Of a stretch of 64,000 nt of DNA, positions 1 through 10,901 are shown one piece after another. The notes beneath the pieces are model-generated. The model saw only the letters and a list, made by a program, of their open reading frames with translations. It made no database searches and was not told the DNA's origin. The position numbers and the translations under genes are program-made. Positions within the stretch are counted from its first letter, which is position 1. Each line of letters opens with the position of its first letter. Origin of the DNA: Graphiopsis chlorocephala (Eukaryota > Ascomycota > Dothideomycetes > Cladosporiales > Cladosporiaceae); the NCBI GenBank assembly GCA_022828445.1, contig JAIZZJ010000003.1, forward strand, positions 682,001 to 746,000. Direction: 5' to 3'.

Positions 1-356
1 TGGTTGACTGAGAATTTCGCAAGAAGCGCGACGATTCCTTCTGTGCCGGACACGGCATGCCAGATATCGGCACATCTGGAGGTGCGAAACCATCGCCTGA
101 ATGCCTTGATGGCACCTCTGCGGACCTGAATAGACTTGTTTTGCTGCAAGCCGAGAATTATGGCTGTTTCTTCGGGACATGCGCATAGCCAGAGTTCGTA
201 CACCCGTGGTGGCAAGGACTGTTTTGCGACGGCATCTAGAAGTTCTTGCGAGATGGTGCTCGTGCTGATTTTTCCTTCTGTAACAACTTTGTGCAAGTAA
301 GGACCGGCATGTTTGGGGTGTGATGTTCGTAGGAATCGATGATCCAAACGTGACAT
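1..356 (-). CDS. Hypothetical protein, 5' fragment running off the left edge
   Basis: Reading the minus strand from the ATG at 354-356, the frame stays open for 118 codons to the window edge. The protein starts MSRLDHRFLRTSHPKHAG and includes PPRVYELWLCAC, and has no low-complexity bias. It looks like the N-terminus of a larger, helical cytosolic protein. I do not recognise a domain. The stop codon lies outside the window, so the length is unknown. The open frame right to the edge and the protein-like composition are the only evidence. Confidence 0.6.
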   Translation of the reverse strand, partial: MSRLDHRFLRTSHPKHAGPYLHKVVTEGKISTSTISQELLDAVAKQSLPPRVYELWLCACPEETAIILGLQQNKSIQVRRGAIKAFRRWFRTSRCADIWHAVSGTEGIVALLAKFSVN

Positions 357-2412
357 TGTTTGGAGAAAAGCAGGTATTAGTTTTTCGTAAATAGCTCTGG
401 CGTGTTAGTTCAAAAGACCGCCGACAGACTAAGTGATTGTCAGATGGAGACGAAAGTCCAATTGATATAACTAGAATGAAAGGAATGTAGGTATCAATAT
501 GCAGTTACCTAAAACGGTGTCTTCAAGCGGTGTCCACGAAGGATCGCGGTGCATCAGTGGGGCGATCGATCTACATGTGGGTGGCAGTCACCGGGACCAC
601 TCATCCTCACCGGATCCCACATGAAGCCTCGGCCTCAAAATTCAAGACGCGCGTGATTGGTGGTGAAGGCTGGCTGCTGTTAACGTAAGATACAAGTGTT
701 TCTTAGCGAAGTGAGAGTGTCGCAAGGCCAGAGGAATTTCTGGGTTGGGGTTGGGAACTTTTGACCTGACTAACCGCATTCAGACTTTCGTTGACTGTGC
801 ACTTTTGCTATTCGAGCTACTGCAAGGTGTGCAATAAAAGCACGAGACCCGACATGCAAATAGGGAGACGTGGTACACTAAAGCCACTACAGCAAAGGTA
901 GACTTCTACTCACGCGGCCGTGTTCGCTGTGTCTTTCCACCGACAAGCGATATTCATATAGGGGGTCAACGGATACCAGACATCGAACTTTCATCGGACC
1001 ACTACCACCACTATATGTATCCAACAACACAACACCAAAGGCGAAGCATTCCAGTAAAAAGCCCTAAGATGTCTAATCGGCCGTTGATCCACAAGTTCAG
1101 GCCCTTTGACGAGCCATGATCGATCTCGAAAGTCCGTCGGTCGTATTCACGGAGAAGAAAGATAGGTTGACATGAAGCAATTGCTTGCTTATCTGCTATG
1201 CTCTCGATCGCCTTCCTCGTCGTGACCATGCCCAGCGTGCAGCGTATGCTCGGCGAGCCACCTTCGCCAATCAAGCTCATGGTGATGTGCGTACGAGCTG
1301 ACAAGGCAACCCGTGGCGTGCATGGAGGATGTAGCGCATTGGCACATCGGCATTGCGCGGTCAGGCAAGAGACATAAGATGCTTGCAGGCGGGCTCAGCC
1401 TAGCACCAATAGCACGCCCTACATCTTTCTTTGCTTAAAGACAGAGTGCTCGACAGCGGGGTGCCTTGACCGCTTATCAATGTAGCCGTCATGTACCTGG
1501 CATGGGACGTCTAGTGCAAGCTTTCAAATAACAAGACAGCAAGCGACATGAAAGGTCAGGGACAGCCCTAAGACGTGTCGAGATTAGGCGACGAGTAGAA
1601 GCCGTACGTCCATTGTTATGCCGGCTGGTATGTGATATGGGTGTGCCCCAAAGTGCGAACTGTAAGAAAGATAGGGAGGTGGGCTCGGGATATCAGTGGA
1701 CTGGACGATACCTCTGCCACGGAAATTGGAGGTTTGTCATTGGACATACAACCCCTCGGCGAAGGCAAAAGCACAACATGAAACAGCATTTTTGAAGGCG
1801 ATCATCGGCAACGGCCGAGAATGGAACTGATGCAGGGACTGTTAGGTTGAAATGTTAGCCGGCGCTAAGTGTTATGAGTTAGCAGCAATCAGGCGCAAGT
1901 TCCACCAGGCACGTCCAGGGGCAGCGAGGGGGCAGGCAGGCAGGCAGGCAGGTAGGTGCAACGGGTTGAACTAGAGAGAAAGTACTCGCACGCCTTGTTC
2001 TGCTGCTGTACATTGCTGTTCTGTTTTGTTCTGTTCTGTCCTCTCCCTCAACAACATACACACACATTACAGTCACGCCCGTCCACGCCCGCCTTACGAG
2101 TCCACCCAGCCAGTCTAATCCATCTAACTTCACCACGGAGCGAGTCCCGAAACCCACCACCCCAGGAGATCCACGTGCCGCATCAAAAGTCTCATTGATC
2201 AGCGAGAGAGCGAGATAGCCCATTGGAGGTCTCAGAGAGCTCTGCAAGCACCGGCCGATTGTCGCAGAGCAATATCAGTATTGCACCCCTGCTGCCAGCA
2301 AAAACAAAGACCGTACAAGCACGTCCGCGCCCAGCGCATTCGACACACTCCAGGAGAGCCACCTAAAGCATAATCGCAACTACCACAACACAACAACACA
2401 ACACACTTCACC
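357..2412. other. Gene-poor intergenic region with a GGCA microsatellite
   Basis: No convincing gene is visible. Short open frames, such as 1011-1304 on the minus strand, lack a proper ATG at their start and have no recognisable content. A (GGCA)n run lies at about 1931-1953. The last 450 bases before the Arf6 start are rich in C, T and CA, as expected for a 5' leader and promoter of a constitutive fungal gene. Confidence 0.6.
1931..1953. repeat. GGCA microsatellite
   Basis: About five perfect tandem copies of the tetranucleotide GGCA, continuing into GGTA. It lies about 460 bases upstream of the Arf6-type gene. Confidence 0.85.
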
Positions 2413-3355
2413 ATGGGCGCCGCACTCTCTCGCTCCCTGGCCAAGATCTTCGGCAGCAAGGAAATGCGCCTGTTGATGCTTGGTCTTGATGCCGCCGGAA
2501 AGACCAGTACGTCTGCCTCTCTGCAAGCCGAATAGGGGGCATGTTTACACCGCGAGGCGCATGTCTCCTGTTGCAGCTGTTCCGATGAAAGGAAGCGCAA
2601 AAGTTGTTAGAGCCAACTGCTAACAACACTCTCTAAAGCTATCCTTTACACCCTCAAGCTCTCTCCTAGCGCCGCAAGCGAAGTCCACACCATTCCCACT
2701 GTCGGCTTCAACGTCGAGACCGTCTCGTACAAGAACACACGTTTCAATGTTTGGGATGTCGGCGGACAGGATAAGATTAGGCCGCTTTGGAGACACTACT
2801 TCTCTGGTATGTGTCCAATTTCTCGGACAAATCAAATTGAATCCGCATGAGCTGGTCAAAGCAACCTTTGGCAGCCAGCCGACGTCAGGAATTCCGAACC
2901 ACAAGCTAACAACGCCAACCAACAGGCACTCACGCTCTAATCTTCGTGATCGACTCTTGCGACAGGGCCCGCATGGAAGAGGCCAAATCCGAACTCAGCC
3001 GTATTATCCAGGACCGCGAAATGCGCAACGTCGTCCTCCTCGTTTTCGCCAACAAGCAGGATGTCGATGGCGGTAGGTTTCAGCTCATTTTCTGAACAGT
3101 AGCAATGTCGTAGATACTGATTACATTCTTTTGTAGCTATGCGACCCAACGACGTAGCCCAAGCCCTCGATCTCGACAGGATAGCCAAGGACCACGTCTG
3201 GAAGGTCGAGCCCAGTTGCGCCACCAGCGGAGAGGGTAAGCAGCGCATACCAAGAAAAAAAAACAGGAAGAATCACACATACTGACAAGCTCCCGACAGG
3301 CATCTTCGAAGGTCTCTCCTGGCTCAGCCAGAACGTCAAGGTCGAGAAGAAGTAA
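2413..3355 (+). CDS. ARF6: Arf6-type ADP-ribosylation factor small GTPase
   Basis: Five exons: 2413-2506, 2639-2806, 2926-3072, 3137-3235 and 3300-3355, giving 187 residues. The start MGAALSRSLAKIFG has Gly2 for N-myristoylation and an amphipathic helix. GLDAAGKT is the P-loop, IPTVGFNVET is switch I, WDVGGQDKIRPLWRHY is switch II, ANKQD is the guanine-specificity loop and SCATSGEG is the last base-binding motif. The body resembles Arf6 (fungal ArfB) more than Arf1. Arf6 proteins act at the plasma membrane in endocytosis, actin and polarity. The protein is slightly longer than the usual 175-183 residues: extra residues (SAASEV) sit just before switch I, and the tail is VEKK. The gene converges on the phosphomannose isomerase gene downstream. 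Confidence 0.93.
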
Positions 3356-4089
3356 AGTGGAGATACATCACCTCCCGCACTTCACTCATCCAACCCCACG
3401 ACGCACCAATACCACCACCACCATATCGCTGAGAAGCAGCAAGCGACACTGTACGACTACTGTACCATGTCAGTGCACACTTCTCGAAGCCTTCCCCAAT
3501 GTCAAACCCCACCGACCTTACAAGATAGACTCCATGTCTTACCTGGATACCCCGAATTTCGCGCAGGCGCAACAAAGACATGAAGCATGGAAGAGCAAGA
3601 GGCCCGGAGAGAGAGGGAGAGGGAGAGGAAGAGATACGCAAACGAAAGAGCGTGAGGGCTAGAGAGAGACGAATCGGCATGGAAGAACGGGGAGATTTGT
3701 TGCGAGACAATGCTGTCCATGGTGGCCTGACTTGTGTCTGTTGTATCATCTGCATGCTGAGGGCTTTGTGTCTGTTGTCGTTGTTTTTGCTACTTTTTGT
3801 TAGGATACCTCTTTTCTTCTTCTACTTCTTCTATTTCCCCACCCTTTTTATGATAGATATAATATACCCCATAACGCGAAATCTCTGTCCATGTTCCTCT
3901 CTCTATCTCTGCCATTTCATGAGAAGGGGAAAGAAGAGCAAATGATGCTGCTGCTGCAAGTTCTGATAGATATTTTGTGCTGGTGTACTCATATTGGGTC
4001 GTAAAAATTGTCAAATCAAAGAGAAGGGACTCACTGTCATCTTGACGAGACTAGGACTGATGGTGCCTTCGAACAAACCACCGACCACC
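3356..4089. other. Convergent 3' flanks of ARF6 and PMI, with polypurine tract
   Basis: No gene is seen. The region holds a GA-rich tract (about 3597-3675) followed by a long pyrimidine-rich stretch (about 3775-3850). Both fit 3'UTR or terminator sequence of the ARF6 transcript. Confidence 0.5.
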
Positions 4090-5668
4090 TCAAAGCTTCT
4101 CTCCTCCACTCGAAGTCTTCTCCTCGCCAATCTCGCAGAAAGCGCGGAACGTCCTAAACGGCTTCTCACCACTACTGCTCTCAAGCACGACCTCCGCCGT
4201 CGCGCCCACGAAGAACACCCATCCTTCGCGAATCTCCTCGCTCTTAGGTCCTACGCTGATAGTTCCTTGACCCTCGGTGCAGATAACAATACTGGGACCC
4301 TCAATACCTTCGAACGTGACTTTCGAGCCCGAGGAGTTGAGATCTGTCTTCACGACGGCGAATTCTTCGATGGGAGGGTCGTAGAGCTGCGCGCTGGAGT
4401 CGGAGCTGTGGGCGGTGGTGTTGAATTTGCAGTAGGGGAAGTCGGAGGGGGACATTTTTTGCTCGGCGATGGGTGCGAAGTTGTAGGTGAGCATGCTAGT
4501 GAGGGTGGGGACGTCTTTGAATTTGGGCGTGAAGCCGGCGCGGACAACGTTGTCGGAGGAAGCCATGCATTCCATGATGTCTGTTGGGGTGGCTTGTCAG
4601 TGGGTTGGTTGGAGGGAGGGGTGGGTTTCGCTGGGGGACGTACCGCCGCTAATGTAGGCGTGGATGTCGTCTGCTTGGAGGAACATGGCCTCGCCTGGTT
4701 GCAGCTCGACGTAGTTGAGGAAGAAGACGACGAAGAGGCCAATGTCGTTGGGGAATTGGCCGTTCAATCGAGGGAGCAGCTCGGCAAACGCCTTGCTGCC
4801 TGGTGTGGGTGTCGACCCGCCTCCTGCAAAGTCTTGGTCCTCCTTCTTTACTTGTGCAAGCAGCTCTTCCGCGGCAGCCTTGATGTCCTCCTCCTTCGCG
4901 TTCATCAAACTGCTGAAAGCGTCCTTGAGCGCCTGCTTCAGCTCGGCTTGTGACTTTGAGCTGTCGTCCACGGTTGCCTCGAATTGCGCTGCAGCATCCT
5001 CGCCGACCATCTTCCTGAACGACTTGACTGCCTTCAAGAAGTACGAAACTTCCTTGAGTGGCCTGAACCCGCATAGACCCTCGAATGGTGTAATCGCAAT
5101 AGTCATCTCGGGCTTGTGGTTGTCATCCTTATACTCTTTGGGGTTCTTCTCGTGCAGCTCTTTCGCGAGCTTCTTGTTCGGGTGTGCTTGAATAGACAAT
5201 GCTTTTTGCGCAGACAGGACCTTGAACAGGAACGGCAGCTTCTCTCCGTACTTCTTCACGACATCGTGGCCCATGAGCATCTGGTTGTCCTTGATGAAGT
5301 CCTCCAGCGAGCGTTTCGTCTCATAGTCGTATGAGGGGTTGCTGGAGTGTGTGCCCATCCACATCTGAGCTGAGTATGAGCATGCATGCTTCGTGATTTC
5401 TTCTACGTGTACGGGCTGTTTACCTCGGCGTAAGGTTTGTCATCCTGGACTTGGAGATCATCGCGTGGTGTCGCAGCAGCGAAACGGCCAGCGGCAGAGG
5501 TCGAGCCTAGCTTTCCCCACTCGTAGCCGGCGACGCCTGTGGATTGCGCAAGAAGGTCAGCATTTGTCTTTGGTGCAGATGTTTTGCGACAATGTTTGGA
5601 GGCATGTGTCGATCATGTATAGCGGGGCACTACTTACCACACTGCAGCCGGAAGAGCGGGACCTGCAT
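4090..5668 (-). CDS. PMI1: Mannose-6-phosphate isomerase, class I (copy 1, canonical)
   Basis: Four exons on the minus strand: 5638-5668, 5424-5536, 4644-5364 and 4090-4580, giving 451 residues. The enzyme interconverts mannose-6-phosphate and fructose-6-phosphate, feeding GDP-mannose for glycosylation and cell wall. The zinc ligands of the family are visible: Gln and His in IQAHPNK, Glu in NHKPEM and His in DDIHAYISG. The late motif SDNVVRAGFTPK carries the arginine known as an active-site residue in fungal and animal enzymes. The first exon encodes only MQVPLFRLQC, which matches the usual PMI N-terminus. The insertion rich in Lys, Glu and Ala between the zinc sites is the normal helical domain. 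A second, divergent copy lies at 34043-35290. Confidence 0.95.
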
Positions 5669-6655
5669 GATTGTGGATGGAGGACAGGTGTGGTGTATGA
5701 GAGGACAAGGTGTATTGTCAAGAAGAGTCCTCGGATGTAATGAGTAATTAAGGACGCAAAAGTCCTTGAGCGTGGGTTTGGCGATGATTGATTATTGCGT
5801 AGTGAGCAAGGGCAAGCCCACCCCGCTCGTTAAGTCACGCTCAAGCTCCCTGCGCCCTTCCTCTCCACGCGGCTCTGCGGCTGCCCTAAAAGAGGAAACG
5901 GCGCTTTAAACTATATTCGGACGGGAATACGAACTTCCTTGCGCATTGCTACAACCATACAATGTCACGCTATCGGTCATGTCCGCTGGTAGTGCAACAT
6001 CTTTCCCACAGTCATACACTATCCACGCGTGCTGCATCTGCCAATGCCCATATGTCACGAGCGCTAGCACGTCTTTCCGTACACAACAAGAACTCCACAA
6101 GACCGAAAGGTTGAGAAAAACAAACAAACATTGCTATCAGGAGGCAGCTCGCAGTCTGAGCTGGGACTTTTTTAAAGCACAAACGAAACCCACTGAGCCA
6201 CCTGATACACCAAGCGCAGAGTTATCATTGACGCTAGCATTCAAATACCGCAAAAATCGAGGTAACGTCCGAGAAAGACCATTCGTGTGGCAGTTCTGGG
6301 ACCGGCAAAAAGAACTCCGGTCCAGCAGCAGTCATCTCAGTCATACACCGGATTGGTACGTACGTCTGCGGTTCCTCAGCGAACTGATGACATACCAATC
6401 CTCAACCATTTCAATGTTCGCGCACATGCTGCGTGTGAATAGTGGATCGCGGATATCGACTCTCGAGGGCGTTGATCGCCTCAGCCTTGAGTGAGCGACA
6501 TGCCAATATCGCCGCTATGATACGACCATAACAACCGGATCGAAGTCAACTATCTCCAAGCACATGTTCGAGACAGTTACATCTATTCCATAGCCGGAGA
6601 CGCCAGCAACAACCATGTCAAACAATTCGCGTACACATACCACCAATACCTCGTC
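5669..6655. other. Intergenic region upstream of PMI1, no supported gene
   Basis: A 182-codon open frame (5946-6494, plus strand) exists but begins at TTG. It has no recognisable domain, and its length is within chance for this much sequence. Confidence 0.5.
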
Positions 6656-6997
6656 TCAACTAACCACATTCCCAACCTTCCAACGCCGACTGCTCCCGAC
6701 CAAAGGCATGCTCAATTCTCGTGCTTCGCGCCTGTCTTGCCGCCAGCGTGCCCACCGGCTGACTTTCTTGTCCTCTGGTGGTGGCGGCGGTCCCATTACA
6801 GCACTCACTGCCGACGCTGATGCAGGCCTGGAGGATGACGGTTTTGCAGTCTTGTCTTTCCGCGCATATTCATCATGGTCAGTCTTTGTGTGAATGGTGG
6901 ATGAGTCCTTGCTAAGAAGCTGTGTTGACCGGTCTTCGTGGAATGCATCGTCTTTTGATAGCGACTGCGCCTTGGCGGTGTTGTAAAGTTCGGACAT
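6656..6997 (-). CDS. Small hypothetical protein (113 aa)
   Basis: A single uninterrupted frame starts with ATG at 6995-6997. The product is hydrophilic and likely disordered. It has an acidic/basic N-terminal half (MSELYNTAKAQSLSKDDAF), a Ser/Ala-rich centre, a PPPPPE stretch and a basic segment, KKVSRWARWRQDRREAREL. No signal peptide or membrane segment is seen. The skewed, protein-like composition argues for a gene, but a frame of this length could arise by chance. Function unknown. Confidence 0.4.
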   Translation of the reverse strand: MSELYNTAKAQSLSKDDAFHEDRSTQLLSKDSSTIHTKTDHDEYARKDKTAKPSSSRPASASAVSAVMGPPPPPEDKKVSRWARWRQDRREARELSMPLVGSSRRWKVGNVVS

Positions 6998-7566
6998 CTT
7001 GACTTCGGTTGGGGTTTAGTTTCAGCAGTATTGTATTTGTGAGAGGAAGTCGACACCTATAGCAGAACGAAGATTTAAGTGGGTTGCATCATGAGATCGA
7101 TCGCAGTGCAGTGTTGCGGCCGAGCATGTGCCTACTCACGCTATCAGAAACCTGTGAGGCACCGTCGAACGCTAGCGGGTTGACGGAAGATCGAGTCCAC
7201 TGTTCTACTTGGCAGACTTGCAATGCCTGACTGTGTCAAGGACTCGTACTGTAGACATCTTTAACCATATCTCTTTCGATTTTTGCTCACAAATCGACAA
7301 ACGTCGCCCATCACTCTCCATGCTCGTACCATCAGGTCAAGACGCCGGAAGGCGATCGCATACCGCTAAGATACTAACAAGAACACACAGCAGTTCCAAC
7401 AGGACTTGTATTACGACCATCAGGCCGAAGATACTTCTAGGCGACTGTATACCGCGGACATACTAGCAATGACACACAAAGATGCCAGCAGTATTTGTGC
7501 TACGATCTTCATGCGAGCCGCCATCGGTGATGGATGCTGCTCCCCTTTGCGGGACAATCACTCCCA
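6998..7566. other. Intergenic region with a diverged tandem duplication
   Basis: No gene is seen between the small hypothetical gene and the DOMON/b561 gene. The region contains a diverged 88-bp direct duplication, listed separately. Confidence 0.5.
7329..7508. repeat. Diverged 88-bp tandem duplication
   Basis: Unit 1 starts at 7329 (CCATCAGGTCAAGACG) and unit 2 at 7417 (CCATCAGGCCGAAGAT). The two align over their full length, sharing ATACCGC, ATACTA-CAA, ACACACA, CCA-CAG and TTGT-(T/C)TACGA-C, with many substitutions. It is non-coding. Confidence 0.65.
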
Positions 7567-8921
7567 TCAACCTCGACCAGGCAGGTCCCTCAACGGCACA
7601 GCATGCCCCTCCGAATACGGCTCCTGAGGCCCAAACTGCGGATGCTGAAACCCCTCTCCAACCCACTGCTGCTGCTTCTTCTCCTTCTTCCTCCCCGCCC
7701 ACCACCACGCAAGTCCTCTTACACCAAAGTAAAACACCGCCACAGTAAGGGTGACAACAATATATCGACCGTGGCAGGAGGAGTTTCCTGCGAAACTGAA
7801 GCCCAGACCTCCGTTGATCAAGGCGAGGAGGAAAATCGCTGGACCCAGGTATTTGTGCACTTTGGAGAATTTGGTTGGGGACTTGGTTTGTTTCCAGGTG
7901 CGGTGGTGGAGGAGGCCGAGGCCGAGTTGGATTAGCATTGCAATTAGAATCAGGAGACCGATTAGTTGGTGGGCGGAGGCGAAGGATTTGGACTAGTGAG
8001 ATGAAAATGTTAATGTTGAGCACAACGTCAAGTGGCGATTGTACTTCGACGTACCTTGTTGTACTGCATCGACAGATAGATTCCAAGACCGAACCCGGTG
8101 ATAACCATCAGCAGCGCCAATATCTGCACAGCGCCGTGCCAGAGCGCTCTGTGTAAGACACTGATGAGCAGCGAGCCCAGCGGGAAGAGGAAGACGAACG
8201 CGAAGACCATGATCAACGCATGGGCCGCCGGTGCCTTACTACCGTCGGAAGTCATCTCAAGGACGATGCTTGCGTCCTGATTCTTGTATCCACCGTCCTT
8301 GCCGTATGGCGGCGGAACCGCGCCTTTCTCTGGCGACGTAGCTGCGGTCATGTTCATGTTGAAGCGGCCAAAGTAATCGTGTCGACGCATGGAAGCGGTG
8401 CGGGAGGATGAACGCATGGTCTTCTCCGGGCCGATGGCGAAAATGAACGGGGCAGAAGTGCTCTTGAGGTCGAGACGGCCCTTGCCTGAGAGCCATGAGG
8501 TGCAGTTCCTGCAGACTGCATCTGCTTGCAGCCTATTGTTGACGCCGATAGTATTGCTGTTATTAAGCTCGGAAGGCCAAAGCTGCTCCAACTCGATGTC
8601 TTTGGCGTATGAAGGCTCAGCGTGTCGTGTTGCTATCCTGGGGCTGATGGTGACCCCCGTGCCGTTCTCGCTAGCGTATGCGGCGAAGATAAGAGCGTCT
8701 TTCATCTGGGAACCAATTCCCACAGCTCCCCATGCTTGTCCCTCTGGCACTTCCAGGTGGAAGTACAGGTCACCGGTTGCCTCTACTGCGTTGAGGGCAA
8801 AGACAAATTGCTGATTCGTCGAGGGTGGTGCGAAGACTAATGTTGCTGCAGTTGACGCGTTGAAAGCTGTTGTTTGTGCTGTTGCGGTCAACGCGGAGGA
8901 TAAAAGAAGGAGAGTCCACAT
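7567..8921 (-). CDS. Secreted/membrane DOMON-cytochrome b561 protein (iron-reductase-like)
   Basis: Two exons: 8055-8921 and 7567-7992, intron 7993-8054, 430 residues. The N-terminus MWTLLLLSSALTATAQ is a signal peptide. Residues about 20-190 resemble the DOMON (cellobiose-dehydrogenase cytochrome) heme domain: GAVGIGSQMKDALIF carries the expected Met ligand, and RRHDYFGRF follows. From about residue 230 come five or six membrane helices of cytochrome b561 type, with four candidate heme histidines in PAAHALIM, LWHGAVQ, ASAHQLIG and KVHKYLG. Such proteins are expected to pass electrons across the plasma membrane, for example for ferric or extracellular reductions, but the substrate is not known. 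The C-terminal tail is basic and then Gln/Pro-rich. Confidence 0.85.
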
Positions 8922-9764
8922 CGTTGTTACTGGCCAGCAGTGTTGATTATGTGGGACTTGTCAATGAGAGTGCGAAGGAAAGGAAGCAGAAAGATGGATG
9001 GGTTGAAGAAATCGAAATCACAGCATCACCTGAAGCAAAAATACTTACGACTGTTTCACGCCGCGCAACTAAACGCCCTTGAGTCTGCATGCCAGGAGTA
9101 CAGTATTGTCTTAGTAGTGGAGCATCTATTGTTGTCAAGTAGCGCGGCAATCGAAACAGAGATGGCGCTTAGAAGAAGCCGTAAAGCGAGTTAAGTGCCA
9201 TTGATTGGCTGCAGCATCCATGCCACAATGGTACACTTGCATAGCATGTATTTTCTTAGTCCCACAAGAGCAGTCGATATGTGGATTGAATAATTGATGG
9301 TACATGATTGGTTGTTAACTGAATTAATCAGTCTAGGTAATCTGCAATCTTGCATGTCGCAAAACCTGCGTGTAGCGCTTCGACGCGGCAGCCCGGGCGA
9401 ATATGCGACCAAGGGGACCCTATCCCGACAGCAATGGGCACATCTACTTGCTGCGCTCGTCTAGGCCGTGTGGTTTGATCCCCGTATTTGTGACACGAGC
9501 AGGGATTGGTGTTGGCCACTGCGAGAGGGGAGCCCGGATGGGTTGGCAATAGTAGCAATGCGCGCGGCTCTCGAGGACTGAAGGACGTCTGTGTTTTACC
9601 AGAAGCATTGTGGCAAGTACTTCGATGTGTTCTCCAGTGGTACCACGTTTGTAGGTGTAGCCTTTGCCTTCAGCCTCAAACTGGTGCGTGAACCCATGCC
9701 ATTGGCCTTTGCCCAACAGCGGGCACTTTGTTTTATGTTTTTGGCGTGAGCAAGCGGCACACGC
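8922..9764. other. Intergenic region, no supported gene
   Basis: Promoter side of the DOMON/b561 gene and 3' flank of the RRP41 gene. No recognisable coding segment, RNA or repeat was found. Confidence 0.45.
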
Positions 9765-10586
9765 TCAACCGACCTTGCCCTCAATGAGCTTTTTTCCATG
9801 TGCGCGAATGACACCGTCTAGAATGCCGCGAATCTGGCTACATCCGTCCAGACCAACTGAAATCATCGACTCCAGCCTTGCCATGTGTACTTTGGTCTCC
9901 AAGATAAGCGTGCAGATCCTGTCCTCTCCTCCACTGCTTGCGATAGTCAAGAATGGCAGCTCTTGCTCCTCCAGCCCGTTCAGATCCAGCAATGGGTCCG
10001 CCTCTTCCTCCTTGTCTGCATAGCTGGCTGTTGTGGCCACTGTCGTTGCCGCAATGTAGTCGGTCATTGGGATACCAGCATCGACAAGCGCCAGAGTGGC
10101 AGCGTTCAAGCAAGCTGCGAGTAATGATCCGTCCTGGGAGAGAATGTGTAGGTTGAGGGTAATTGTGCTGTGCGGGTAGAGGTGTGTGAGAAGGGTGCTT
10201 TCGAAAGCAGACGCGATTGTGTGTTGCATCTCGCTAGTGCGTCTAAGTGGTTGTCAGCACAATATTCTTGCAACATCCGTATAACCCATCACATACTTAT
10301 CACTGCGCGCCCTCTTCTTCCTGTCCATGCCAGAAAAGCCAGCGAAGTTGACCTCTACCTCAATGCTGGCCTTGTCCTGCTGCGACCTTCCACCGCCACC
10401 GCCTCCCTTCTTCTCTTGTGGGCCGGCAACAGTGCAAATGATCTTGGTGTTGCCCATCTCGAAGTAGCTGGATCCATCTGCTGCTGCTTGTGTACTCATT
10501 TGAGCTTGCAGACGGCGTAATTCGTTCCATCGGCGGCCGTCAAGACGCAAATGCGCCAATATGTAGGTCGAGGTATCAAGGGGCAT
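9765..10586 (-). CDS. SKI6: Exosome core subunit Rrp41 (Ski6), RNase PH-like
   Basis: Two exons: 10297-10586 and 9765-10242, intron 10243-10296, 255 residues. Family landmarks are LRLDGRRWNELRRLQAQM near the N-terminus, ADGSSYFEMGNTKI and VAGPQE. A Gly-rich loop replaces part of the usual loop before EVEVNFAGFSG. The second half has LSQDGSLLAACLNAATLALVDAGIPM and a typical RNase PH end. Rrp41 is one of six RNase PH-type ring subunits of the RNA exosome, catalytically inert in eukaryotes and needed for 3' RNA processing and decay. The start at MPLDTSTY is preferred because upstream in-frame codons are Cys/Arg-rich noise. The gene shares a roughly 315 bp divergent promoter with the ERCC6L2-like gene. 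Confidence 0.93.
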
Positions 10587-10901
10587 GGCGAGGATTGTGG
10601 TATGTTCACTTTGCTTGCGATTGCAGCAACAGCACAAGTTAAGGTAAGTTGATCTGCTCGGCTTCCTTGCGACAAATTTCGCGGAGGCGCTTGCTGCTTC
10701 ACGTCACGAAGAAGAAGTGGGGAGACTGTTCAGCGTCGCGTCTGTACAGCAACACTTGACCATGAATTAACTGCTACTTTTCGCGCGCCAATGTGAAAGC
10801 TACATGTGCATAACAACCTCATCTCATGCGCCAGCTAAATTCGCCCACAAAGAGCTTCCACAGACTCTCTATCGCGCACTTCCACCAACATATAATGCAA
10901 C
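10587..10901. promoter_or_regulatory. Divergent promoter between SKI6 and ERCC6L2-like gene
   Basis: A 315 bp gap between two start codons facing away from each other must hold both promoters. No specific element is identified. Confidence 0.45.

Noticed and set aside
1011..1304. 97-codon minus-strand open frame
   Set aside because: First codon is not ATG and the product has no recognisable features.
5946..6494. 182-codon plus-strand open frame
   Set aside because: Begins at TTG, Cys/Ser/Thr-rich without any domain; about one such frame is expected by chance in 64 kb read in six frames.
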